Assembly (NCBI RefSeq): GCF_017741815.1 | Contig: NZ_JAGHMF010000014.1 | Coordinates: 62,001-126,000 of the forward strand | Direction of reading: 5' to 3' | DNA: 64,000 nucleotides | Origin: Rhizobium sp. 16-488-2b | Lineage (GTDB): Bacteria; Pseudomonadota; Alphaproteobacteria; Rhizobiales; Rhizobiaceae | Part shown: piece after piece, positions 9,178 to 18,609 of the stretch | How the letters are laid out: every line of letters starts with the position of its first letter | Numbering within the stretch: position 1 is the stretch's first letter | Program-made: the position numbers and the translations under genes | The notes under the pieces: model-generated | The model's input: the letters and a program-made list of their open reading frames with translations, nothing else | Databases searched by the model: none | What the model was told of the DNA's origin: nothing

Positions 9178-10859
9178 GGCACAACTCCCTTCGGCAGCCG
9201 CTTTGCCATCAGTTCCAGAAGCAGCATCATGAAAACGACCATGAGAACGACGAGCACCGACAGCGCCGAAGCGAGATCGGAGCTGCCGCTGTCATCGAGA
9301 TTGTAGATGGCGACGCCAAGCGTCTGCGTGCCCGCCGACCAAAGCAGCGCCGAGATGGTGAGCTCGTTGCAGGCAATCAAAAAGACAAGGATCACCGAGG
9401 CCCCGGCCGCCGGCGCAATCAGCGGCACGATGATATCCTTCAGCCGCCGGAAAAACCCCGCCCCCGACAGCCGCGCCGCCTCTTCCAGCGCTGGATCGAG
9501 CTGGTGGAAGGCGCTGACCACGGGCTTGAGGCTGACGGCGAAGAAGCTGGAGAGATAAGCGATCAGGATGATCCAGACGGTGCCATAGATGGTGACGTTG
9601 ATCAGCGGGATCGGCGCGGCAAAGACAAGGATGAACGACACCGCAACGACGATCCCCGGCAGCGAATATGGGATCTCGATAACGCTGGCGACGACGCGCC
9701 CAAGCAAATCCCTACGCCGCGTCAGCGCGTAGGCGGCAAGCACGGTCACCACAAGGAGACACAAGGCTGTGCCCGCCGCCAGCGACAGCGAATTGACGAA
9801 GGCCGTTCGCGTCACCGCCTGCTTGAACAGGATTTCGGAGAAAGCATGGAACGTCATCGTCTTGAAGGTCAAGGGCACGCCATAGGCCGGCACCAGGGCG
9901 CCCGCGAGCAGCGCGAAGAACGGTGCGGCGAGCATGAAGAAGATGACGATCCAGAGCAGCGGCGCAAACAGAAGCTTCCAGTATCCGAGCTCGAAGGTCG
10001 CCGTCGCGCCTGAAAGACCGAGCACGCGATAATCGCGCCCGCGCAATGCCCGGTCCTGAATGGCGAGCCCCGCCACCGAGATGATCGCGATGATCGCCGA
10101 GAGCAGCGCGACATCGCCGAAGGTCCGGCTGGTGAAGGCCGAGAACTTGGTGAAGATCAGCGTCGGCAGCGTGTAGATCGAGGCCGGGATGCCGAGAATG
10201 GCGGGAATGCCGAAATTGCCGGTACAGGACACGAAGGAGATCGCGGCGCCAGCGATGATCCCGGGCAGCGATAGCGGCAGGATGATGTCGCGAAACACCC
10301 GGAAGCTCGATGCTCCTGAAAGACGCGCCGCCTCGACCCCGTCGCGCGGCAACGACATCAGGCTCGCCCGCAGAGCCAGATAGACCAGCGGCGCATGCTG
10401 CACGCCATAAAGCAGCGCAATGCCGCCGATCGAATAGAGCGGCTGCGGCGAACCCAGCGGCGGCGCGATATGCAGCGCCTTCAGAAGCGGGCTTGACGGC
10501 CCCGACATCTGCACCCAGGCAAGTGCCGTCACCTGCGGTGGGATCATCATCGGCAGCACGAAGAGGAAGCTGATCAGCCCCTTGGTCCTGATATCGGTGA
10601 GCGTCAGCAGGAAGGCGAAGGCGCAGCCGATCGCGAGCGAGATGATGGTGCCCAGGACGGCCGTGACGAGCGTGTAATAGGTCGCCGACCAGAGCGCGGG
10701 ATCGGACAAAACCGCTATCGCGCCGCCATTGGCGAGTGCTGCAACACCCGTCATCGCCAGCCGCGCAAGCGGCAGCACGCTGAGAATGAGAACGATCAGA
10801 ACGATAAAAGGAAACAGCCAGACGGGCTGGCTGTTTCCGGGACGCACATATCCGTACAT
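9165..10859 (-). CDS. ABC transporter permease, fused two-domain (FbpB type)
   Basis: A 564-residue membrane protein with about 12 hydrophobic helices. It contains two copies of the binding-protein-dependent permease domain; the EAA-like cytoplasmic loops are near GVEAARLSGASSFRVFRDIILPLSLPG in the first half and ALEEAARLSGAGFFRRLKDIIVPLIAP in the second. Such fusion is typical of ferric-iron (FbpB/AfuB) and 2-aminoethylphosphonate-type importers. It sits between the binding-protein and ATPase genes on one strand, ten bases downstream of the former and overlapping the latter. Confidence 0.9.
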   Translation of the reverse strand: MYGYVRPGNSQPVWLFPFIVLIVLILSVLPLARLAMTGVAALANGGAIAVLSDPALWSATYYTLVTAVLGTIISLAIGCAFAFLLTLTDIRTKGLISFLFVLPMMIPPQVTALAWVQMSGPSSPLLKALHIAPPLGSPQPLYSIGGIALLYGVQHAPLVYLALRASLMSLPRDGVEAARLSGASSFRVFRDIILPLSLPGIIAGAAISFVSCTGNFGIPAILGIPASIYTLPTLIFTKFSAFTSRTFGDVALLSAIIAIISVAGLAIQDRALRGRDYRVLGLSGATATFELGYWKLLFAPLLWIVIFFMLAAPFFALLAGALVPAYGVPLTFKTMTFHAFSEILFKQAVTRTAFVNSLSLAAGTALCLLVVTVLAAYALTRRRDLLGRVVASVIEIPYSLPGIVVAVSFILVFAAPIPLINVTIYGTVWIILIAYLSSFFAVSLKPVVSAFHQLDPALEEAARLSGAGFFRRLKDIIVPLIAPAAGASVILVFLIACNELTISALLWSAGTQTLGVAIYNLDDSGSSDLASALSVLVVLMVVFMMLLLELMAKRLPKGVVPWRN

Positions 10860-10869
10860 CGAGATGAGA

Positions 10870-11846
10870 TCAGTTCGAGCCGTAGATGCCTAAGAAGGTC
10901 TTCAGGTCGGCATCGGTGTTCTTCAGCGCGGCGGCAGCATTGATCGGCAGCACCTTGATACTGTCGCGTGCCGGGAAGCCTTCCGGAAGCTTCATGCCGT
11001 TGCGAGCAGGAATATAGCCGAGCTTGACGAAGCCTTCCTGGCCCTTTTCGGAGAGCACGTAATCGACGAACTTCTTGGCAGCGTCGGCGTTCTTGGCGCT
11101 GGCGAGGATGCCGACCGGCTCGGTCACGGCAGATACGCCTTCGCTCGGGAAGACGAACTCGACCGGCGCGCCCTTGGCCTTTTCGCGGATCGGCATGTAG
11201 TCGACGATCATGCCATAGGCCTTCTCGCCCGAGGCGACGGCCTTGAGGATGCCGCCGTTACCGCCGGCAGCGGTTGCGCCGTTTGCAGCCAGATCCTTGT
11301 AGAAGTCCCAACCGAGGCCATCGACGCCGGCAAGCGTCTGCGCATGGATGAGTGCCGCACCCGAGGTCAGCGGGCTCGGCATGGTGACGAGACCCTTGGC
11401 TTCCGGCTTTGTCAGATCCTTCCAGCTCGTCGGCTTCAGCGAAGCGGACGTGTTGTAGATGATGCCTGTCGTGATCAGCTTGGTCGAATAGTAGTAGCCG
11501 TCGGCGTCGTAGAGCGCGGCGTCGTAGTTGGCGGCTTCAGGCGACTTGTAGGCCATCAGCTTGCCGGCTTCCTTGAGGCGCTCGAGCGTGACGGTGTCGG
11601 CGATCAGGAGAACGTCGGCAACCGGATTGCCGGCCTCGATCTCGGCCTGCAGCTTGGCCATGATCTTCGGCGTGCCGTCGCGCACCCAGTCGACCTTGAT
11701 ATCGGGGTTGGCGGCCATGAAGCCATCGACGGTTGCCTGCGCATCCTCGTTCGGCTGGCTGGTGTAGAGCACCAGGTTTTCGGCGGATGCGGGAATGGCA
11801 AACAGGCTTGCAGCGAGAAGTGCCGCGGCGGAAACGATGTCTTCAT
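10870..11846 (-). CDS. ABC transporter extracellular solute-binding protein (FbpA-like), frameshifted in the signal peptide
   Basis: The mature part reads continuously from about 11781 to the stop at 10870 and belongs to the family-1 solute-binding proteins of ferric-iron type; the tyrosine cluster YYYSTKLITTGIIYN (residues 93-107 counted from codon 11772) resembles iron-ligand tyrosines. The only start codon in that frame after an upstream stop is a GTG at 11772, inside the mature N terminus, which would leave no signal peptide. A good start exists at ATG 11846, after GGGGGCACTATCC, but it is one frame off. Adding a single base at about 11839 gives MKTIVSAAALLAASLFAIPA followed by SA, a textbook signal peptide ending exactly before ENLV. 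I infer a one-base deletion or a sequencing error. With the deletion the protein would not be exported. Confidence 0.75.
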
Positions 11847-12015
11847 GGATAGTGCCCCCGGTGATGGAAGGCTCGTTCCTTAGACATCTGGATTAACATG
11901 ATTGTGACAGTTGCCATTCGTCGGTCACAGTGCCGTGCACCCCTTGACCCGTTCCCCTCACCCCTATCTTCTAGCCCGCGTTTTCATTTTCGATTTCGGG
12001 ACAGGAGGAAGTCTT

Positions 12016-13074
12016 ATGGAATATCGTCAATTGGGCCGTTCGGGCCTCAGGGTTTCCACGCTCACCATGGGCACCATGACCTTCGGCGGCAAGGGTTGGG
12101 CAAAGACCGTGGGTGACCTCGGCGTTTCGGAAGCCCGCCGCCTGGTCGACATGTGCATCGACGCCGGCGTCAACCTGATCGACACGGCCGACGTCTATTC
12201 GGCGGGTGCGTCCGAGGAGATCATCGGTGAAATCCTCGGCGGCGTCAGGAAGAACGGCACGCTGATCGCCACCAAGGCCCGCTTCCCGATGGGCGAAGGC
12301 CCCAACGACGCCGGCAATTCGCGCTACCATCTGATCAGCGCCTGCGAAGCCAGCCTCAAGCGCATGAAGACCGATGTCATTGACCTATACCAGGTGCACG
12401 AATGGGACGGCCAGACGCCGCTAGAGGAAACGCTGGAGGCGCTGGATACGCTCGTGAAGCAGGGCAAGGTCCGTTACGTCGGGTGCTCGAACTTCTCCGG
12501 CTGGCACATCATGAAGGCGCTGGGGATCAGCGAGCGCGAGCACCGCGAGCGCTTCGTCAGCCAGCAGATCCACTACACGCTCGAAGCCCGCGACGCCGAA
12601 TTCGAGCTGCTGCCGATCAGCCTCGATCAGGGGTTGGGCGTGCTCGTCTGGAGCCCGCTCGCCGGCGGTCTTCTCTCGGGCAAGCACCGTCGCAACCAGG
12701 CCGCCCCCGAAGGCACCCGCCAGTTCGCCGGCTGGACCGAGCCGCCGATCCGCGACGAGGACCGCCTCTGGAATATCGTGGAAACGCTGGTGTCGGTCGC
12801 TGAAAGCCGCAACGTCTCGGCGGCCCAGGTGGCGCTCGCATGGCTGCTTGGTCGCCAGGCGGTGACGTCGGTCATCATCGGTGGACGCACGGAAGCGCAG
12901 TTCAAGGATAATCTGGAGGCAGCCGAACTCAAGCTGTCGGCCGAAGAGCGCAAGCGGCTCGACGATGTCAGCCTGCCGCAGCTGCTCTATCCCTACTGGC
13001 ACCAGCGCAACACCGCCAGCGACAGGCTTGGCGAGGCCGATCTATCCCTGCTCGGCCCGCACCTCAATCAATAA
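12016..13074 (+). CDS. aldo/keto reductase
   Basis: A 352-residue NADPH-dependent oxidoreductase of the aldo/keto reductase superfamily. The family tetrad is visible: Asp and Tyr in LIDTADVYSAGASEE (about residues 55-69), Lys in LIATKARF and His in LYQVHEWDG. The C-terminal cofactor motif is VTSVIIGGRTEAQFKDNLEA. ATG 12016 follows a strong AGGAGG site at 12003, so longer upstream readings are rejected. The ABC operon on the other strand diverges from it. A close paralogue is encoded at 58253-59287. The physiological substrate is not deducible. Confidence 0.9.
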   Translation: MEYRQLGRSGLRVSTLTMGTMTFGGKGWAKTVGDLGVSEARRLVDMCIDAGVNLIDTADVYSAGASEEIIGEILGGVRKNGTLIATKARFPMGEGPNDAGNSRYHLISACEASLKRMKTDVIDLYQVHEWDGQTPLEETLEALDTLVKQGKVRYVGCSNFSGWHIMKALGISEREHRERFVSQQIHYTLEARDAEFELLPISLDQGLGVLVWSPLAGGLLSGKHRRNQAAPEGTRQFAGWTEPPIRDEDRLWNIVETLVSVAESRNVSAAQVALAWLLGRQAVTSVIIGGRTEAQFKDNLEAAELKLSAEERKRLDDVSLPQLLYPYWHQRNTASDRLGEADLSLLGPHLNQ

Positions 13075-13093
13075 CACCGAAACGGTCGGCGGC

Positions 13094-14317
13094 TCAGTGG
13101 CCGCCGATCTCGCCTGCGATCAACTTTCCAAGCCGTGCGATGCCTTCCTCGATCTTCTCTTCGTTGCTCGACGAGAAGCTCATGCGCAAGGTGTTCTCTC
13201 CCGAACCATCGGCAAAGAAGGCGCGGCCGGGAACGAAGGCGACCTTGACGGTCTCGATCGATTTCGCGAGCAGCTTCGTTCCGTCCATGCCATCAGGCAG
13301 CGTCACCCAGACGAACATCCCGCCCTCCGGCTTCGTCCAACTCACGCCCTCCGGCATATGCTTTGCGAGCGCCGAAAGCATCGCGTCGCGACGCTTGCTG
13401 TAGGCAGCCTTGATCTTGGCGACCTGGGCGTCGAAGCCCTTGCGCGCGACCTCGGCAATGGCGATCTGGTTGATCGTCGACGAATGCAGATCGGCTGCCT
13501 GCTTCATCAGCACCAGCTTGCGGATAACAGGCGCGTTGGCGACGATGAAACCGACGCGCAGGCCCGGCGCCAGCGTCTTCGAGAACGAGCCGCAGTAGAT
13601 CGTCCTCGTCTTGTCGATATCGCCCTTCTCGGCGATCTCCAGCGACAGGATCGGCGCGATCGCCTCGCCGTCATAGCGCAGCGACTGGTAGGCCGCGTCC
13701 TCGATGATGGCGATGTCCATCTCGTCGGCGAGCTTGATCAGCTTCTGGCGACCCGCCAGATCGACGGTCTCGCCGGTCGGGTTGGAGAAATCGGCGGAGA
13801 GATAGGCGAACTTCACCTTGCCACCAGCCTCCTTGGCCTGCGCCTGATAAGAGGCGGGCGTGCGGTTACCGTTGGGCGTCAGCTGGTCGTAGGCCGGCTC
13901 ATAGGCGTTGAATGCCTGCAGCGCGCCGAGATAGGTCGGCCACGTCACCAGCGCCGTGTCGTTGGGCGAAAGGAACAGCTTGCCGAGATAATCGAGCCCC
14001 TGCTGCGAGCCGGAAACGATGAAGACGTTGTCGAGGCCGCAGGCAATCCCGAGCTTGCCCATCTCGCCCACCAGCCATTCGCGCAGCGGCTTGTAACCTT
14101 CGCTGACCGAATATTGCAGGGCCGAATTGACCGCCGTGCTGTCGAAGATGTCCGAATAGGCCTGCTTGAACTCCTTGTCCGGGAACAGCGCCGGATCGGG
14201 AATTCCGCCCGCGAACGAAATGATATCAGGCTGATCGAGCAGCTTCAGGAGCTCACGAATCTCCGAAGCGCGCATGCGCGACGAGCGGGTTGCAAAGATG
14301 TTATCCCAGTTGAGCAT
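13094..14317 (-). CDS. PLP-dependent aminotransferase, class I/II (2-aminoadipate/aromatic type)
   Basis: A 407-residue fold-type I aminotransferase. The opening RSSRMRASEIRELLKLLDQP and the SFAGGIPDPALFP motif are typical of the LysN/2-aminoadipate and aromatic aminotransferase group. The PLP lysine is in YCGSFSKTLAPGLRVGF (around residue 240), with the preceding Asp in DMAIIEDAAYQSLRYDG. ATG 14317 (MLNWDNIFATRSSRMR) is chosen because the family motif begins at once; an upstream ATG at 14362 is less likely. It is divergent from ilvE, with about 200 bases of shared, AT-rich promoter region. Confidence 0.85.
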   Translation of the reverse strand: MLNWDNIFATRSSRMRASEIRELLKLLDQPDIISFAGGIPDPALFPDKEFKQAYSDIFDSTAVNSALQYSVSEGYKPLREWLVGEMGKLGIACGLDNVFIVSGSQQGLDYLGKLFLSPNDTALVTWPTYLGALQAFNAYEPAYDQLTPNGNRTPASYQAQAKEAGGKVKFAYLSADFSNPTGETVDLAGRQKLIKLADEMDIAIIEDAAYQSLRYDGEAIAPILSLEIAEKGDIDKTRTIYCGSFSKTLAPGLRVGFIVANAPVIRKLVLMKQAADLHSSTINQIAIAEVARKGFDAQVAKIKAAYSKRRDAMLSALAKHMPEGVSWTKPEGGMFVWVTLPDGMDGTKLLAKSIETVKVAFVPGRAFFADGSGENTLRMSFSSSNEEKIEEGIARLGKLIAGEIGGH

Positions 14318-14521
14318 GGGTGCGCTTCCTCGTAATTTTTTGTCTTTACTGGACAAGATCACGCAATAAATGATAAGTCAACATTGCTGACCTATTTGTT
14401 TGCTACCATGACAATTTTCCGCAATTTTAATCCGAAAACAGGCCAAATCGGCCTTTGCAAAGCACACGCTGCGGCAGTAGTGTCGCCGCCGAAATCCCAC
14501 AGGCTATGAAGGTGCCAGGAA

Positions 14522-15622
14522 ATGACCGCGTCGTCGAATACTCCCGAAATCAAGATCGAATTCCATACCTCGCCGGTCTCCGACGCGGACCGCACCAAGG
14601 CGCTGGAAACGCCCGGCTTCGGCAAGGTCTTCACCGATCACATGGTGTTGGCGAAGTGGACCGCGGACAAGGGCTGGCACGATGCCAAGGTCACGCCGCG
14701 CCGCCCGCTGGAACTCGATCCGGCAAGCGCCGTCCTGCACTACGCCCAGGAAATCTTCGAAGGCATGAAGGCCTACAAGGCCGATGATGGCCGCATCCTT
14801 CTCTTCCGCCCGGAACAGAACGCCAGCCGCTTCAACCAGTCGGCTGAGCGCATGGCCATGCCGCCGGTTCCCGAAGACCTCTTCCTCAAGGCAGTCGAAG
14901 AGCTCGTCCGTATCGACAAGAACTGGATTCCCTCAGGCGACGGCAGCCTCTATCTGCGTCCCTTCATGTTCGCCAACGAGACCTTCCTCGGCGTTCGCCC
15001 GGCGCAGGAATATATCTTCTGCGTCATCGCTTCGCCTGTTGGTGCCTACTTCAAGGGCGGCGCCAAGGCCGTATCGCTCTGGGTCGAGACCGAATACACG
15101 CGCGCTGCCGCCGGCGGCACGGGTGCCGCCAAATGCGGCGGCAACTATGCAGCCAGCCTCGTCGCCCAGGCGCAGGCTGCCAAGAAGGAATGCGATCAGG
15201 TCGTGTTCCTGGATGCGGCCGAGCATCGCTGGGTCGAAGAACTCGGCGGCATGAACGTATTCTTCGTTATGAACGACGGCACCGTCGTCACCCCGCCGCT
15301 TGGCGGCACGATCCTGCCGGGCATCACCCGCGCCTCGGTCATCGTTCTCGCGGAAGAAAAGGGCCTCAAGGTCGAGCAGCGCCCCTACTCGTTTGCGGAG
15401 TGGCAGGCTGATGCGGCCAGCGGCAAGCTGGTCGAAGCCTTTGCCTGCGGCACCGCTGCCGTGCTTGCCGGCATCGGCCTCGTCCGCCACGCGGGCGGCG
15501 AGTTCAAGGTCGGCAACGGTGAGACCGGCAAGCTGACGACGGAACTGCGCAGCGAATTGGTCGGCCTGCAGAAGGGCGTCACCAACGACCAGCGCGGCTG
15601 GACCCGCCGCATCATGGCGTAA
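14522..15622 (+). CDS. ilvE: branched-chain amino acid aminotransferase
   Basis: A 366-residue class IV (D-fold) PLP aminotransferase interconverting the branched-chain 2-oxo acids with Val, Leu and Ile. Hallmarks are the N-terminal FGKVFTDHMVLAKWTADKGW, the substrate region LYLRPFMFANETFLGVRPAQ, the PLP lysine in GTGAAKCGGNYAASL, and EELGGMNVFFVM with the PLP-binding Glu. The length matches type II BCATs. ATG 14522 follows AAGGTGCCAGGA. It forms a monocistronic unit ended by the terminator at 15649-15684. ilvC is encoded nearby on the other strand. Confidence 0.93.
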   Translation: MTASSNTPEIKIEFHTSPVSDADRTKALETPGFGKVFTDHMVLAKWTADKGWHDAKVTPRRPLELDPASAVLHYAQEIFEGMKAYKADDGRILLFRPEQNASRFNQSAERMAMPPVPEDLFLKAVEELVRIDKNWIPSGDGSLYLRPFMFANETFLGVRPAQEYIFCVIASPVGAYFKGGAKAVSLWVETEYTRAAAGGTGAAKCGGNYAASLVAQAQAAKKECDQVVFLDAAEHRWVEELGGMNVFFVMNDGTVVTPPLGGTILPGITRASVIVLAEEKGLKVEQRPYSFAEWQADAASGKLVEAFACGTAAVLAGIGLVRHAGGEFKVGNGETGKLTTELRSELVGLQKGVTNDQRGWTRRIMA

Positions 15623-15648
15623 GCCACCGGATAGATCCGATCACGACG

Positions 15649-15684
15649 AAAGGCCGGCAAGGTTTTCACCTCAGCCGGCCTTTT
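15649..15684 (+). terminator. rho-independent terminator after ilvE
   Basis: An inverted repeat AAAGGCCGGC / GCCGGCCTTTT with a 15-base loop follows 26 bases after the ilvE stop and ends in a short T-run. The A-run on the other flank could also let it serve the minus-strand YidB gene. Confidence 0.75.
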
Positions 15685-15696
15685 CATGTCTGATGA

Positions 15697-16188
15697 TCAG
15701 GAGCGCAGAAGTGCCGCGATCTGCGCCTGGCTCGGGATCTGTCCCTGTGGCGTCAGCTTGTCGACCACACCGGGAAGAACCTTGGAAAGCTGGGTCAGCA
15801 GTTCCTGCTCGCTGATCCCCGCCTGACGCGCCAGATCGCTGATCGTCTGCGAGCCGAGCGCGCTTTCCAGATTGCCGGGAGCGATCGGCTGGTTCTGCCC
15901 AGGCTTCACCCAGGAATCGGCAACCGACCCCTGCCCGGCTTCGGCGAGCTTGCCCAGCAATCCTCCCAAACCGCCGAGACCACCCAGACTGCCCGCCAGC
16001 CCGCCGAGATTGCCAAGCAGCCCGCCATCGTCGGCGCCCGCATTCGCTTGCTGGTTCGGCTGCTGTGGCTGTTCCGGCTCGCTCTTGCCACCGGCGCCAA
16101 GCAGCTTGCCGACGAGAAGCGCGCCAAGCGCGATCATGATCGGCTTCGAGATGTTCCCACCGGGAACGGCATCATCAAACAATCCCAT
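15697..16188 (-). CDS. YidB family protein (DUF937)
   Basis: A 163-residue protein of the YidB/DUF937 family. A glycine/leucine-rich central stretch (GLLGNLGGLAGSLGGLGGLG, about residues 57-76) is followed by the conserved WVKPGQNQPIAPGNLESALG and by a small helical domain with ISEQELLTQLSKVLPGVVDKLTP. The N terminus MGLFDDAVPG is characteristic, which fixes the start at 16188 rather than the upstream ATG at 16272. The function of the family is unknown. It is divergent from the GlsB-like gene, with only 143 bases between them. Confidence 0.85.
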   Translation of the reverse strand: MGLFDDAVPGGNISKPIMIALGALLVGKLLGAGGKSEPEQPQQPNQQANAGADDGGLLGNLGGLAGSLGGLGGLGGLLGKLAEAGQGSVADSWVKPGQNQPIAPGNLESALGSQTISDLARQAGISEQELLTQLSKVLPGVVDKLTPQGQIPSQAQIAALLRS

Positions 16189-16331
16189 GTCCTTCTCCTT
16201 CGGTGCTGTTTTGAGACGAAGAGCAAAAACACAACATGAGGCCCGACCGAGCCTTGAATTCCGCCACGACAACTTTAGCTGATGCCAAAAGATGGTCGGA
16301 TTGTCCGCCCATTCAAGGAGGGGAAAACAAG

Positions 16332-16589
16332 ATGTCTGTCATCGGGTGGATTATTCTCGGACTGATCGCCGGCTTCATCGGCAGCAAGATCGTCAACAAG
16401 ACCGGCTCAGGCATGCTGATGGACATCGTGCTGGGGATCGTCGGCGCCATCGTCGGCGGCGTCATCTTCACCTTCTTCGGCGCCTCCGGCGTCACCGGCT
16501 TCAACATCTACAGCCTCGTCGTCGCCGTCATCGGCGCGGTCGTCGTGCTGTGGCTGTATCATGCCGTGAGTGGCCGCAGATCGATCTAG
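16332..16589 (+). CDS. GlsB/YeaQ/YmgE family stress-response membrane protein
   Basis: An 85-residue hydrophobic protein with three transmembrane helices and the Transgly_assoc-family opening GWIILGLIAGFIGSKIVNKTG followed by DIVLGIVGAIVGGVIFTFFG. Members are small inner-membrane proteins induced by stress; the mechanism is unknown. ATG 16332 has AGGAGGGGAAAACAAG upstream, a strong ribosome binding site. It converges on ilvC across a shared terminator. Confidence 0.88.
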   Translation: MSVIGWIILGLIAGFIGSKIVNKTGSGMLMDIVLGIVGAIVGGVIFTFFGASGVTGFNIYSLVVAVIGAVVVLWLYHAVSGRRSI

Positions 16590-16610
16590 CCTCCTCACAT
16601 CCCACCAAAC

Positions 16611-16640
16611 GAAAAGGCCGGCGCTTCCGCACCGGCCTCC
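16611..16640 (-). terminator. terminator downstream of ilvC region
   Basis: Inverted repeat AGGCCGG / CCGGCCT with a 9-10 base loop at 16615-16638. Read on the minus strand it is followed by TTTTCG. It lies beyond the duplicated ilvC tail and can end ilvC transcripts, and possibly GlsB transcripts from the other side. Confidence 0.6.
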
Positions 16641-16662
16641 ATATCTGCAATAGCAGAAAAGC

Positions 16663-16704
16663 TTAGTTGACAGCTTTGTCGATGAGCTTGCTCTTGCCGA
16701 TCCC
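16663..16704 (-). pseudogene. degenerate duplicate of the 3' end of ilvC
   Basis: On the minus strand this reads GIGKSKLIDKAVN followed by TAA. The true ilvC terminus at 16756-16797 reads [13 protein letters not shown]. Over the first 41 aligned bases I count four differences. The fragment has no start and is too short to be a gene, so it is a relic of a local partial duplication, with about 51 unrelated bases between the copies. Confidence 0.75.
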
Positions 16705-16755
16705 CGCGTCGCCGCAGGCGCGCATCAATAAAGATGCACTGGATCGGCAAGCCAC

Positions 16756-17811
<1,056 letters not shown>

Positions 17812-17835
17812 TCAGTATTCGGTAAAACTTGGTCG

Positions 17836-18489
17836 TCAGACGACGGCCGGCATGTCGGCCAGCGCCTTCTCCGTCCCGTAAAGCCGGAGGAAGGCGGTCA
17901 CCGCCTTTTCCGCCTGGCGCGCGGTATCCGTAACGCCCGTGGTATCCCCGAGCAGCATGCGCACATGCAGGTCGGAAACGATCAGGCCGTAAAGTGTGTG
18001 ATAGGCTTCGTCGGCATCGTTGAAGCGCAGCAGCCCTGCCCGCTTGCCGGAATCGATGAGCCCCATGGCGCGGCGGTCGATCTGCCGGCGGCCGCGCTCG
18101 AGCAAAAGCTTACCGAGCTTCGAGCCGTCGCGCGGCGACTGGCCGATCGCCAGCCGGTTCAGCGCCAGCGACACGTCACCCGCCAGAACCTCCAGCAGAT
18201 CACGCGAGAAAATCACGAGATGGTCATGCAGGCTGGCCGATGTCAGCCGCTCGCCGTTGCGCTCGAAGGTGCGCACCTTACTCGCCTGGTAAGCGATCAT
18301 CGCCGACAGCAGGCCGTCGCGGTCGCCAAACCACTTGTAGAGGCTTTCCTTGGAGCAGTTGGCCGCGCGCGCGACGCCCGACGTCGTCAGCGCCTTTTCG
18401 CCGCCATCGACGAGCAACCGCAGCGCCTGCTCCAGAACGGCGTTCTGGCGCGGCGAGAATTCGCTGGGCTCCAAGTTTTCGACAGACAC
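17836..18489 (-). CDS. TetR/AcrR family transcriptional regulator
   Basis: A 217-residue one-component repressor. The N-terminal helix-turn-helix is seen in ALTTSGVARAANCSKESLYKWFGDRDGLLSAMI (about residues 34-66). The C-terminal part is an all-helical ligand/dimer domain of the AefR-like kind (LDRRAMGLIDSGKRAGLLRFNDADEAYHTLYGL). The best start is GTG 18489, preceded by GGGAGCGAATGCC. A perfect 14-base palindrome about 20 bases upstream of the start is a likely autoregulatory operator. ilvC follows 60 bases downstream, so the regulator may influence ilvC expression; this is inference only. Confidence 0.85.
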   Translation of the reverse strand: MSVENLEPSEFSPRQNAVLEQALRLLVDGGEKALTTSGVARAANCSKESLYKWFGDRDGLLSAMIAYQASKVRTFERNGERLTSASLHDHLVIFSRDLLEVLAGDVSLALNRLAIGQSPRDGSKLGKLLLERGRRQIDRRAMGLIDSGKRAGLLRFNDADEAYHTLYGLIVSDLHVRMLLGDTTGVTDTARQAEKAVTAFLRLYGTEKALADMPAVV

Positions 18490-18507
18490 GGCATTCGCTC
18501 CCGATAA

Positions 18508-18521
18508 GTACCGTACGGTAC
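18508..18521. promoter_or_regulatory. TetR-type palindromic operator candidate
   Basis: GTACCGTACGGTAC is a perfect 14-base palindrome located just upstream of the TetR gene. It sits inside an outer inverted pair, CGATAAG at 18502-18508 and CTTATCG at 18534-18540. TetR regulators commonly bind such sites in their own promoter. Confidence 0.6.
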
Positions 18522-18609
18522 GGTTCGTGAGCGCTTATCGCCCAGAAGCACTCTCTCGTCAAGAGCCCGCAAAAGGCAGAAGCATAAATTTTCGGCGTGC
18601 CGCGCTCGT

